64,000 bases of DNA from an uncultured Paenibacillaceae bacterium (lineage in GTDB: Bacteria; Bacillota; Bacilli; Aneurinibacillales; Aneurinibacillaceae): contig CAMLDI010000003.1 of assembly GCA_946478845.1 (NCBI GenBank), forward strand, positions 124,001 through 188,000, given 5' to 3'. Positions 18,316 to 26,790 of this stretch are shown here, piece after piece. The first letter of the stretch is position 1. Every line of letters begins with the position of its first letter. Both the position numbers and the translations under genes were made by a program. The notes under the pieces are model-generated. The model did no database searches, was not told the origin of the DNA, and saw only the letters and a list, made by a program, of their open reading frames with translations.

Positions 18316-18328
18316 AAGCGGCTTTTAT
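18297..18328 (+). terminator. Bidirectional terminator at the end of the kinase gene
   Basis: Perfect 14-bp stem (18297-18310 with 18313-18326) rich in GC at its core, overlapping the kinase stop codon and facing the convergent MCP gene. T runs are present on both strands. Confidence 0.85.
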
Positions 18329-18333
18329 GATCT

Positions 18334-20025
18334 TTATATTTTAAATTTCATAATTAATTGTTCTAATTCCTGAGCCATTTTGCTTAAGGAATCTGCAGAA
18401 GATGAAATGTTGTCCATAGATGCCAGCTGTTCTTCAGATGCAGCTGCAATACTCTGGGTATTCAGTGAAGCTTCTTCAGAAATTCTTGCTGTTTCATCAA
18501 CAGATGCAGCGATTTCTTCTGAACTTGCAGAAATTTCCTCAGTAATCGCTGATACCTCTTGAATCTTATGGGCAACATGTTGAATCGCATGAAGAATCAT
18601 CTGGAATGTTTTGCCAGCATCATGAACTAATTCTTTTCCAGCTTGCACTTCCACAATAACCCGATCCATAGCAGTCACAGATTCTTTAGAATCTAATTGA
18701 ATCCCTTTAATTAAAGCATCAATTTGATGGGCTGAATCTGCAGATTGTACTGCCAGCTTTCGAACTTCATTGGCTACAACTGCAAATCCTCGTCCATTTT
18801 CACCGGCGCGGGCGGCCTCAATGGAAGCATTTAAAGCTAATAAATTAATTTGAGAAGCAATACTAGTAATCAATTCGGCTATTTTGCCAATTTCCTGAGA
18901 ACGGGTTCCCAGCTGCTTTGTTAAGGTAGCCGAATCATTAACAGAGCGTTCAATAGAATTCATCTGAGATACAGCATTTTGCAGGGTAGAATTCCCCCGT
19001 TCTGACTCATTGGCTGCCTGAATGCTTTCTTCGGAAACGATAGAGGAAGATTCAGCAATTCTTTGCACCCCAAGAGCCAGTTCTTCCATGGCACGTGCGC
19101 TTTCTTTGGCTCCATTTACTGTAGTTTCAGCACCAATAGCTACTTGATTTAAAGATAAAGTAGCTTGATTGATTGCCTGGGTCGTTTGATGGGAACTGGC
19201 CATTAATTCTTCCGAAGATGCTGCTACCTGTTCTGAAGCTAAACGTACCTGGCGTATGATCTCTGCAAGATTGCTTTTCATGGCATTATAACTTTTGGTT
19301 AAATGCCCAATTTCATCTTCTGAATTGATTTCCAAATTCATTGTAAAATTCCCTTTACCCGCTTCTTCCATGGCATTGGTCACCACTTGCAAACGTTCGT
19401 TAATCTTGCGGGTAAATAGCATGGTTGCCATAATTGCCACCAGAATCATAACTCCCAGAACGATTAAAAAAACAAACATAACGGAGGTAATCGTATTATT
19501 TACAAATTCCTGGGTGGTCGCAACAGACCAAATTCCGATTATTTTCCCTGATTTATCTTTAATGGGCATATAAGCCGCCTGGTAGGATTCCCCCAGAATA
19601 TCAGCTTCACCGTTATAGATTTTACCTAGCTTAAGTACTTCATTTTCCACATGGGTATCTATAAAGGTTCCTATCGCTTTCGTCCCATCATTTTTCACAT
19701 TCGTTGCAATTCGTCCATTTCCTAAGAATACTGAATATAAATCCTCGGATAAATTAGCAATTTCCTCTAAGCCCTCATTCTGGTTTATTAAGACAGTTCC
19801 TTTATAAAGGTTCCCGTCTTTCACATTCCAATCACCAGGATATTCATGATCAATCATTGCATAACTCTGTGCCAGATCAGATTTTGCCTTATTTATAGCC
19901 CCTTGTTTGACTCCTTCATCAATTTGGAAGTAAACAACCGTGGCCATAATGATAGACATAACACTCAATAAAGCTATTACCATGGTGTTAACCTGTGAGC
20001 CTAATTTCATCCGATGGAATCGCAT
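18334..20025 (-). CDS. Methyl-accepting chemotaxis protein, paralogue (Cache-HAMP-MA)
   Basis: 563 residues, same layout as the MCP at 15746: TM1 about 12-34, extracellular Cache-type sensor about 35-180, TM2 about 184-208, HAMP, and a signalling domain with [20 protein letters not shown]. The two proteins are nearly identical over the signalling half and share many positions in the sensor half, so they are a recent duplicate with the kinase gene now lying between them. ATG at 20025 aligns with the paralogue's start (MRFHRMKL) and has GGTGGGG upstream; the GTG at 20037 is part of that site. A leader hairpin like that of the other copy is at 20084-20103. Confidence 0.95.
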   Translation of the reverse strand: MRFHRMKLGSQVNTMVIALLSVMSIIMATVVYFQIDEGVKQGAINKAKSDLAQSYAMIDHEYPGDWNVKDGNLYKGTVLINQNEGLEEIANLSEDLYSVFLGNGRIATNVKNDGTKAIGTFIDTHVENEVLKLGKIYNGEADILGESYQAAYMPIKDKSGKIIGIWSVATTQEFVNNTITSVMFVFLIVLGVMILVAIMATMLFTRKINERLQVVTNAMEEAGKGNFTMNLEINSEDEIGHLTKSYNAMKSNLAEIIRQVRLASEQVAASSEELMASSHQTTQAINQATLSLNQVAIGAETTVNGAKESARAMEELALGVQRIAESSSIVSEESIQAANESERGNSTLQNAVSQMNSIERSVNDSATLTKQLGTRSQEIGKIAELITSIASQINLLALNASIEAARAGENGRGFAVVANEVRKLAVQSADSAHQIDALIKGIQLDSKESVTAMDRVIVEVQAGKELVHDAGKTFQMILHAIQHVAHKIQEVSAITEEISASSEEIAASVDETARISEEASLNTQSIAAASEEQLASMDNISSSADSLSKMAQELEQLIMKFKI

Positions 20026-20078
20026 GAAATTCCCCACCCCCTGTCATTCTTTTCTTTTTATTCTCTATTTCTAACCGC

Positions 20079-20142
20079 AAAAAGCTATTCCCTAAGGAAT
20101 AGCCTATATTCGATGCGCCATCAATAATGCGAGTACATTATA
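20079..20142 (-). promoter_or_regulatory. MCP paralogue leader: -10 box and hairpin with T run
   Basis: TATAAT (20137-20142 read on the minus strand) precedes GCTATTCC-TTAG-GGAATAGC (20084-20103, perfect 8-bp stem) and TTTTT. The hairpin can also serve as the terminator of the hydrolase gene that ends at 20187. Its stem resembles the leader hairpin of the first MCP. Confidence 0.45.
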
Positions 20143-20186
20143 CCACACTATTGCTAATAGTGACTATTTGAAAATAGATGAAAAAA

Positions 20187-21209
20187 TTATTTTATTAAAA
20201 AATCTAAGATAATTGTTAATAATTCATCCCGATGTTTCTCATAAAGAACCCAATGGGTTGAATTCTTAATGACAACCTCTTTTTTATTCGTCGTTCCTGT
20301 AAGTTCTTTAAGCAAATCTGAGTCTGCAAAAGCATCTGCATCTCCCCGAACAAGAAGGGTAGACGATTTGATTTTCCCGGCATCAAAAACCGGTTTATTA
20401 TTCCACATATTATATAAATCAAGCATAGGTCCCATGTTTTGTCGAATAGCTACTGGTTTTCTTTGGGCACTGGAGGCATCTGCCATAAAAAATGCTCTAC
20501 CTACATCAGCCATAATCCCAGGTTGTACCAGGTCCCTCCCCTTCAGCATCTTCGCCCAGTGATCTCGGGTTGTATCATAGGTCTTTAATTCATAATTTGG
20601 ATATTCCTTTATCACCCCGGGACTGGACTCCATTGTCTTTATCTCATCTGGCAATTGAGAAGAATGCATAGCCCCATAAAGAAGGAGTTTATGAACATTC
20701 TCAGGATGTTCTCCTGCATATTGGGCCCCTACTACAGCACCCCAACCCCAACCAATTACATTTACTTTATCAACTTTTTTCGTCTTTTTAATATAATCAA
20801 CGGCTGCTTCCACATCTTTTACCCCATCAGTGGACCTTACTTTAGCATCCGGACGAGTGGATTTTCCAAATCCCCTAAAATCCATAGCCCAGGTATCAAA
20901 GCCCTGGCTTGCCAAATGTTCCATCCAGGACCATCCTTTTATATCAAAAGCCTCCACTGTAGGAATATCAAAAGGTTCAAGGAAGAGAACCACTTCTTCT
21001 CCCTTATATTGTTTTTCTTTATCTACATTCTTTTCTCGCAAATATAATTGAATTCCAGGATCTTTAGCAGGAATCATAACTTCATTAATAGGTAAACTTG
21101 CATTTTCTTCTTCTTCCTCTTCAATGCGAATCTGGCATCCTGTTATAATGCCAATCATTAGCATCAATATCAGAAGGAAGGAAATTCCTTTCCATTTTTT
21201 CCTATACAT
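20187..21209 (-). CDS. Lipoprotein alpha/beta hydrolase-fold protein lacking the nucleophile serine
   Basis: 340 residues from ATG at 21209. A lipoprotein signal (MYRKKWKG, hydrophobic core, lipobox IITGC with Cys25) anchors it outside the membrane. The alpha/beta fold follows, with FLEPF near the oxyanion region, the nucleophile elbow at 153-157 and the His in THWVLYE (His319). The elbow reads GWGWG, with Gly155 where the paralogue at 21312 has Ser164 in GWSWG. A working serine hydrolase needs that residue, so this copy is probably a binding or scaffold protein, or decaying. It lies downstream of the intact paralogue in the same direction. Confidence 0.85.
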   Translation of the reverse strand: MYRKKWKGISFLLILMLMIGIITGCQIRIEEEEEENASLPINEVMIPAKDPGIQLYLREKNVDKEKQYKGEEVVLFLEPFDIPTVEAFDIKGWSWMEHLASQGFDTWAMDFRGFGKSTRPDAKVRSTDGVKDVEAAVDYIKKTKKVDKVNVIGWGWGAVVGAQYAGEHPENVHKLLLYGAMHSSQLPDEIKTMESSPGVIKEYPNYELKTYDTTRDHWAKMLKGRDLVQPGIMADVGRAFFMADASSAQRKPVAIRQNMGPMLDLYNMWNNKPVFDAGKIKSSTLLVRGDADAFADSDLLKELTGTTNKKEVVIKNSTHWVLYEKHRDELLTIILDFLIK

Positions 21210-21311
21210 AATAAACCCCAACCCTTTCAAAAACTTATTCTGTCCTTCATTATATTGGACAAATCCGTTTTAAAAAAGAAGTTGGGGCTAATCCTTTTTT
21301 ATTTTTCTATT

Positions 21312-22358
21312 TTATTTTAGGAAATTAGCTGTTTCAGTCAATAAGATATCACGCTGTTTTTCATATAACACCCAGTGGGTAGCATCTTTAATTAAAACAT
21401 CTTTTTTCGTTTTAACATTGGTTAATGCATGAATTAAACCAGGATCGGCAAAAAAATCTGCATCTCCGCGAACCACAAGGGTTGGTACAGTAATTTTAGA
21501 AGCATCAAAAATTGGTTTACTGCTCCATATGTTGTATAAATCTAGCATAGGCCCCCAGGCGCGGCGGATAGATACAGGTTTTCTCTCTTTGCTAGTTGGG
21601 TCTGCAGCAAGGAAAACTCTTCCCACTTCTTCCATAACGCCAGGCTCAACCAGATCCTCCCCAGCTATTTGTTGTGCCCAGTGATGGCGAGTCATATTAT
21701 ATTCAGTCATTTGATAAGCTGGTTGTTTTTTCAACACTCCCGGGCTGGATTCCATCGTTGAAGTCATCATTGGCAAATCAAAAGAATACATCCCGCCTAA
21801 TACAACCAGTTTATTAATATTGTTGCCATGTTCTGCTGCATATTGCATCGCAACAACAGATCCCCAGGACCAACCCACTAAATTGACTTTATCTACGTTT
21901 CGTGTCTTTTTAATATATTCAATGACTGCATCAACATCTTTTACCCCATCTGTTGCACGAACAAGAGGTTCATTTTCTGTTGCAGGTTTCTTCATCCCTT
22001 CAGAACGGGTAGATTTGCCAAAATCACGAAAATCCATCGCATATGTATCATACCCTCTACTTGCTAAATCCTCCATCCAGGACAATTCTTTTACATCAAA
22101 GGCATTAGCTGTTGGAACGCCAAAAGGTTCAAGAAAAAGCACAACTTCTTTACCTTTAAACTCATTTTTATTTTTTTGTTTCTTTTCTTTTACATAAAGT
22201 TCTATCCCTTGATCCTTAGAAGGAACCATCATTTCATTGACTTCATACTTCTCTGATTCTTTAGCTCCCTCTTCTTTCCCCGTACAACCAGCAACAATGC
22301 CAGTTAAAAGAGAAAAAGAGAGTAGAAGTGAAAGACTTCTCCCAAATTTCACTTTCAT
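21312..22358 (-). CDS. Lipoprotein alpha/beta hydrolase
   Basis: 348 residues from ATG at 22358, which follows GGGCTGGGG; the frame is open further upstream, but those codons give no signal peptide. The lipoprotein signal ends at LTGIVAGC (Cys25). Catalytic elements: nucleophile elbow GWSWG (Ser164), a likely acid in VRGDADFFADPG and the His in THWVLYE. The fold and MDFRDFGKSTR segment resemble epoxide hydrolase or haloperoxidase-like hydrolases, but no substrate can be named. It follows the SDR gene with about 98 bases between and precedes its degenerate paralogue. The two share most of their length. Confidence 0.88.
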   Translation of the reverse strand: MKVKFGRSLSLLLSFSLLTGIVAGCTGKEEGAKESEKYEVNEMMVPSKDQGIELYVKEKKQKNKNEFKGKEVVLFLEPFGVPTANAFDVKELSWMEDLASRGYDTYAMDFRDFGKSTRSEGMKKPATENEPLVRATDGVKDVDAVIEYIKKTRNVDKVNLVGWSWGSVVAMQYAAEHGNNINKLVVLGGMYSFDLPMMTSTMESSPGVLKKQPAYQMTEYNMTRHHWAQQIAGEDLVEPGVMEEVGRVFLAADPTSKERKPVSIRRAWGPMLDLYNIWSSKPIFDASKITVPTLVVRGDADFFADPGLIHALTNVKTKKDVLIKDATHWVLYEKQRDILLTETANFLK

Positions 22359-22456
22359 AGACCCCAGCCCTTTCAAATTCATCCTTTTCATGAATTCATT
22401 ATATTGGGCAAGTGTGTTGAAATAGAGAAAATTAGGTGAGAAAAAATGAAATTCAT

Positions 22457-23338
22457 TCAACCATTCACCACAACTCCCCCATTAACATGCATGATTTGCC
22501 CTGTCATATAAACAGAATCTTCTGCAGCGAGAAAAACATAAGCAGGGGCTAAATCCTGGGGTTGGCCCGAACGCTTCATGGGATTTTTCATTCCCCAATT
22601 CGCCACCTGGTTTGCTGGAAAGGAAGCAGGAATAAGAGGAGTCCAAACCGTTCCTGGAGCTACCCCATTCACCCTTATTCCTTTGGGAGCCAGGGATTTA
22701 GCAAGGGATCGGGTGAATGCTACAATGGCCCCTTTTGTACTGGCGTAATCAATCAATTGTTCATTTCCTTCATAACAGGTTAAAGAAGCAGTATTAATAA
22801 TAGCGGCACCCATCTGTAAATGAGGCAATGCCGCCCGGGTTAAAAAGAATACAGAATAAAAATTAGTGCGGAATGTCTTTTCAAATTGTTGAGTCGAAAT
22901 ATTCTCCAACCCATTTTGCACATGTTGTTCCGCTGCGTTATTCACCAGAATATCCAGTTTGCCATACTCTTTTATGGTTTGATCAATAATTTGTTGGCAA
23001 AAGGTTTCGTTACCCACATCCCCGGCAATAGCAAGACAGGATTGCCCATAGGACTCTACCCTTTGTTTTGTTAATTTTGCATCTTCATGTTCGTTTAAAT
23101 ATACAATAACTACATTTGCCCCTTCCCTTGCATAGGCTACTGCTACTGCCCGTCCAATCCCACTATCCCCACCTGTAATAATGGCAACTTTATTTTTTAA
23201 TTTTCCGGCAGCCTTATATAAAGGATTATCAAAAAGAGGCTGAGGATTCATCATGGATTCAATTCCAGGTTGTTGTGCCTGGTGCTGGGGAGGAAAGGGG
23301 GTGGGAGCAGTATTTTGAGATTGATTGGATGTAGACAT
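22457..23338 (-). CDS. Short-chain dehydrogenase/reductase, general-stress type
   Basis: 293 residues. An N-terminal Pro/Gln-rich tail of about 40 residues precedes a classical SDR: cofactor loop TGGDSGIG (55-62), NNAA (133-136), catalytic Ser185, Tyr198 and Lys202 (YASTK) and the C-terminal VNGGVVVNG. The long Gln/Pro tail is typical of the YhdF/YdaD-like proteins induced by general stress in Bacillus. ATG at 23338 follows TTAGGAGG. It lies 16 bases after the TPP enzyme on the same strand, so they form one operon. Substrate unknown; NADP(H) or NAD(H) use is not decided by the motifs. Confidence 0.9.
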   Translation of the reverse strand: MSTSNQSQNTAPTPFPPQHQAQQPGIESMMNPQPLFDNPLYKAAGKLKNKVAIITGGDSGIGRAVAVAYAREGANVVIVYLNEHEDAKLTKQRVESYGQSCLAIAGDVGNETFCQQIIDQTIKEYGKLDILVNNAAEQHVQNGLENISTQQFEKTFRTNFYSVFFLTRAALPHLQMGAAIINTASLTCYEGNEQLIDYASTKGAIVAFTRSLAKSLAPKGIRVNGVAPGTVWTPLIPASFPANQVANWGMKNPMKRSGQPQDLAPAYVFLAAEDSVYMTGQIMHVNGGVVVNG

Positions 23339-23354
23339 GATTTTAGCCTCCTAA

Positions 23355-24989
23355 TTATTGAAATGGTTTTTGAACGAGAAAATCTGGGTGGACCTTTTGT
23401 TCAGTAGAAACATCAATTAACACTGGTTTTGCAGAAGTAAAACTTCGTTGCAGCACATGTTCTAATTCTGAAGCTTCCTCAACATGATATCCTTCCCAAC
23501 CACAGGCCTGAGCCAATAACACAAAATCCGGATTTGTCAGGGTAACCCCTTCCTGACTCAACCCTTTTAGCAACATTTTGTCTTTCTCCATCTGCAAGGT
23601 TCCGTTATTAAATACAATTAAGGTGACCTTTAATTGATAACGGACTGCTGTAAGCAACTCTGCCAGTACCATTTCTAATCCCCCATCACCGGTAATTGCA
23701 ATCACCTGGCGTTCAGGCGATTCCAGCTTAGCCGCTATGGCTGCAGGCAGAGAAAAACCCATGGTGCGCCAGTGGGAAGAAAGAAGAACCTCCTGCTTTT
23801 TAGGGCAAAAATTACGATAAAACCAAAGGGTTGAATCCCCATAATCAAGGGTCACAATGGCATCCTCAGCACTATTCTCTTCAATGGCCCTAATAATGCC
23901 TGATGGAGGAATCGGTGACCCCTCACGGCTTTTTTCCCTCTTATTTTCCTTAAACCATTGCTCTTTCATCGTTGCTATGTATTTAACCCATTCACTGTTT
24001 TGGGGTGTTCTAGTAAAACCAACAGAAATAATATTCTCTAAAATGTTATGAATGTCTCCCACCAATGCCCCTTGCACGTTAAATCCCTTGCCAATATTTT
24101 CAGCCAGATCATCAATTTGCATTTTGGCGATTTCCCCAGGAACATATCCTTCTGGCCACCAGGCAGTCCCAACAAAGAGAACTAAATCCGCTTGCTGTAA
24201 CAGGGATGGAACCATAGGATTTCCCCCTTCCCCCAGTCCTCCTATAAAGTAGGGACAATCCCCGGCAATTGCCCCATTCCCATCAGGGCTTACTAGAATA
24301 CCGGACCCCCACTGTTCTCCTAACTGTTCAATCAAAGGTCCAGACTTCCGGGCCCCTCTTCCGGCAATAATGACTGGATGATTTGCTCCAAGTAACATTT
24401 TTATAAATGAAGATAATTCCTCAGGAAAAGGCATGGTTTTTGAAAAGGGATGGGGAGGTAAAGGCTGTGCTGTTGTCACAGCATAAAATACATCCTGAGG
24501 AATAGAGAGATGGGCGACATCCCTGCGCAAATAGGAAAGAGTAAGTGCTTTTCCTAAAACCTCTGCAATGGAATCGGGATGGCAAATAAGAGAAGTAAAA
24601 CAGGCCAGGGGTTGAACCAGGTCTTGTTGATTAATATATTGCTTATACTCAGTGCCAATTTTATTTAATGGAGCTTGTCCTGTAATGGCAAGAACAGGTA
24701 AACGATCTAAATGGGCATCGCCTAATCCATTTAATAAATTGCCCATTCCTGGTCCCATTTGGGATACACAAACCCCTGGTTTTCCTGTTAAACGGGCTTC
24801 AGCAGATGCCATTAAAGCAGCTGTGGCCTCGTGCTTTACAGAAATAAAACGAAGCTCTTGATCCTTGCCAATAGCATCCATAAGCCCAAAGAGAGCATCG
24901 CCAATGACACCATAGATTCGTTTAATCCCCCAGAGCTTTAATTGAGAAAGAATAAGTTCTGCAACGGTAAAAGACGGTTGGAGATTCAA
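23355..24989 (-). CDS. Thiamine-pyrophosphate enzyme, pyruvate-oxidase-like
   Basis: 544 residues with the three TPP-enzyme domains: PYR domain with the cofactor-activating Glu in KHEATAALMASAEARLTG (about residues 53-71), the central FAD/CoA-type domain, and the PP domain with GDGGLEMVLAELLTAVRYQ...NNGTL, the TPP/Mg2+ motif near 445-475. The overall form matches the putative pyruvate oxidase YdaP of Bacillus, a general stress protein; acetolactate synthase is the other possibility. TTG at 24989 has GGGAGG 8 bases upstream. It is the first gene of the group with the SDR and the two hydrolases, all read in one direction. Confidence 0.85.
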   Translation of the reverse strand: MNLQPSFTVAELILSQLKLWGIKRIYGVIGDALFGLMDAIGKDQELRFISVKHEATAALMASAEARLTGKPGVCVSQMGPGMGNLLNGLGDAHLDRLPVLAITGQAPLNKIGTEYKQYINQQDLVQPLACFTSLICHPDSIAEVLGKALTLSYLRRDVAHLSIPQDVFYAVTTAQPLPPHPFSKTMPFPEELSSFIKMLLGANHPVIIAGRGARKSGPLIEQLGEQWGSGILVSPDGNGAIAGDCPYFIGGLGEGGNPMVPSLLQQADLVLFVGTAWWPEGYVPGEIAKMQIDDLAENIGKGFNVQGALVGDIHNILENIISVGFTRTPQNSEWVKYIATMKEQWFKENKREKSREGSPIPPSGIIRAIEENSAEDAIVTLDYGDSTLWFYRNFCPKKQEVLLSSHWRTMGFSLPAAIAAKLESPERQVIAITGDGGLEMVLAELLTAVRYQLKVTLIVFNNGTLQMEKDKMLLKGLSQEGVTLTNPDFVLLAQACGWEGYHVEEASELEHVLQRSFTSAKPVLIDVSTEQKVHPDFLVQKPFQ

Positions 24990-25020
24990 GTAAAATTCCT
25001 CCCTTTTATGTCCATAAAGA

Positions 25021-25150
25021 AAACTTGGCTAGCGCCAAGCCTTTAGGCGCAGGCGGCATCCTTTATTGCATTTTCAACTACGTCGAATTCACTTCTTTGT
25101 TGAAAATGCATTGTAGTACCCGTTAGGGTGAAGCCTTAGTTGCACTTATG
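25021..25150. repeat. Possible interspersed intergenic repeat with internal hairpin
   Basis: A 130-base block upstream of the TPP gene starts with a hairpin (CTTGGC-TAGC-GCCAAG at 25024-25039), then GCCTTTAGGCGCAGGCGGC, then a 12-bp perfect inverted repeat TGCATTTTCAAC/GTTGAAAATGCA (25067-25078 with 25099-25110), and ends in AAGCCTTAGTTGCACTTATG. The two hairpins, the GC-rich ends and the lack of a coding frame suggest a mobile or REP-like element. I recall similar GCCTTTAGGCGCAGGC segments in other Bacillaceae genomes but cannot verify it here. Confidence 0.4.
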
Positions 25151-25352
25151 CAGATAAGATAAAATTTATAAATTCTTATCTGCCAAAGAAATTGCCCTTT
25201 TTAGTATGGTTTTTATAGGGAAAATAAATCACACTTATAGAAGTATTAAATATGATAAGACTATGACCAGTTCTATTGACACCAAGCTTTAAATTCGATA
25301 ACGGGAATCCTTCCCGTTCTTTTTTTCTCCAAGGAGCAAAACAGGAGCAATA

Positions 25353-25381
25353 TTGACAAGTCCTTTTGGTTGGCGTAATAT
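25353..25381 (+). promoter_or_regulatory. Consensus sigma-A promoter of tRNA-Thr
   Basis: TTGACA (25353-25358), 17-base spacer, TAATAT (25376-25381). The start point would be about 25388, some 20 bases before the mature tRNA. This is nearly a perfect promoter, as expected for a tRNA gene. Confidence 0.85.
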
Positions 25382-25410
25382 ATTATTCGTCGAATTTATT
25401 AAAGTAAACT

Positions 25411-25484
25411 GCTCCTATAGTTAAACGGTATAACAGATCACTCGTAATGATCAGTTCGTGGTTCGATTCCGCGTGGGAGCACCA
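25411..25484 (+). tRNA. tRNA-Thr (anticodon CGU)
   Basis: A cloverleaf can be drawn: acceptor stem GCTCCTA/TGGGAGC (with one G-T pair), short 3-bp D stem GTT/AAC, anticodon stem GATCA/TGATC with loop CTCGTAA, four-base variable loop, T stem CGTGG/CCGCG with loop TTCGATT. The anticodon CGT reads ACG (Thr). Discriminator A and CCA (25482-25484) are encoded. A consensus promoter precedes it and a terminator follows. Confidence 0.93.
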
Positions 25485-25496
25485 TAAACCAAAAAA

Positions 25497-25529
25497 AAAC
25501 AGGGTTAAGTGCCCTGTTTTTCTTTTTTA
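25497..25529 (+). terminator. Terminator after tRNA-Thr, shared with ald
   Basis: AACAGGG/CCCTGTT stem with a seven-base loop, followed by TTTTTCTTTTTT on the plus strand. It ends the tRNA transcript. The opposite strand has a matching A run, and the hairpin overlaps the stop of the convergent ald gene. Confidence 0.85.
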
Positions 25530-26647
25530 TGACCGACAATGGCTTCCTCCACCTTAATGAGAGGATAACCCCAGGCCTTTGCTACCGCCGGATGGATTAC
25601 CCGTCCATCCATTGTATTAATGCCTTTCGCTAACGCTGGATTTTCTAAGGCTGCAAGGTATGGCCCTTTGTCCGCCAGTTCTATAGCATAAGAAAGAGTG
25701 ACATTGGTTAAAGCAAGGGTTGAGGTCCTTGCTACAGATCCAGGAATATTCGCTACAGAATAATGAAGCACTCCGTGTTTTACATAATAGGGATCACTAT
25801 GTGTGGTTACCCGATCAATGGTTTCAATAGATCCTCCCTGATCAATGGCTACATCTACAATCACAGAGCCTGGCTCCATCTCCTTTACCATGTCTTCCGT
25901 AACCAGACAGGGAGCCTTTGCCCCGGGTATTAATACGGCACCAATTAATAAATCACTTTCCCGCACCGCCCGGGTAATTGTATATCGATTAGACATCAGG
26001 GTTTGCAGGCGTCCCTGAAAGATTTCTTCCAGATAACGAAGCCTATTGGGATTAATATCAATGATCGTTACCTGGGCACCCATTCCTAAAGCGATTTTTG
26101 CTGCATTCGTTCCTACAATTCCTCCGCCAATAATGGTAACCCGTCCTGCCTGCACACCTGGGACTCCCCCGAGAAGCACTCCCTTGCCCCCCTGGCTTTT
26201 TTCTAACAAATGAGCACCAATTTGCACAGCCATTCTACCAGCTACTTCGCTCATAGGTTGTAACAATGGAAGAGAACCATCTGCCAATTGAATGGTTTCA
26301 TAACCAATCGCAGTCACTTTTTTCCTGACTAATTCCTCAGTAAGGTTTCTTTCAGGGGCAAGATGAAGATACGTAAATAACAACAACCCTTCTCTAAAAT
26401 ATCCAAATTCTTCAGGCAAGGGTTCCTTTACCTTTAATACTAAATCCGCTGCCCAGGCTTCCCCTGCACTAGTAACAATTTGTGCCCCCTGGGCTAAATA
26501 CTCCTCATCAGAAAAACCGCTGCCTATTCCAGCACCCCTTTGCATAAAGACTTGATGTCCCTTTTGTACAAAAGCATTTACCCCGGCAGGAGTTAATGCA
26601 ACCCGATTCTCATGATTTTTAATTTCTTTTGGTACACCAATAATCAT
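25505..26647 (-). CDS. ald: Alanine dehydrogenase
   Basis: 380 residues. It converts L-alanine to pyruvate and ammonium with NAD+. Clear motifs are [20 protein letters not shown] at the start, the catalytic Lys74 (KVKEP) and His95 (YLHLA), MSEVAGRMA (132-140) and the NAD loop [12 protein letters not shown] (172-183). The C-terminal half continues the Rossmann fold with [14 protein letters not shown] at 26647 follows GGAGGG. The PucR-type gene at 26789 reads toward it. In Bacillus, AdeR of the same family activates ald, so the pair is likely a regulated unit. Length and motifs are complete. Confidence 0.97.
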   Translation of the reverse strand: MIIGVPKEIKNHENRVALTPAGVNAFVQKGHQVFMQRGAGIGSGFSDEEYLAQGAQIVTSAGEAWAADLVLKVKEPLPEEFGYFREGLLLFTYLHLAPERNLTEELVRKKVTAIGYETIQLADGSLPLLQPMSEVAGRMAVQIGAHLLEKSQGGKGVLLGGVPGVQAGRVTIIGGGIVGTNAAKIALGMGAQVTIIDINPNRLRYLEEIFQGRLQTLMSNRYTITRAVRESDLLIGAVLIPGAKAPCLVTEDMVKEMEPGSVIVDVAIDQGGSIETIDRVTTHSDPYYVKHGVLHYSVANIPGSVARTSTLALTNVTLSYAIELADKGPYLAALENPALAKGINTMDGRVIHPAVAKAWGYPLIKVEEAIVGHKKEKQGT

Positions 26648-26740
26648 TCAGCGTTCCCTCCTTTACTTTTATAATTCCGTTAATAATCTTCTTAATGCTA
26701 TTATACGAGAATAATTATTGCCTTACTTTGTTGAAGCATC

Positions 26741-26790
26741 AAAAAAAGCTGTCCTATTCCTTGTGGATTTCCACAAAGAATAGGACAGCT
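26741..26790 (-). terminator. Terminator after the PucR-type regulator
   Basis: Long stem AGCTGTCCTATTC.../...GAATAGGACAGCT with only small mismatches, followed by TTTTTTT on the minus strand. It separates the regulator from ald and overlaps the stop codon at 26789. Confidence 0.9.

Noticed and set aside
25411..25484. tRNA array or integration site at tRNA-Thr
   Set aside because: Only one tRNA is present, and no integrase or copy of its 3' end is found nearby.
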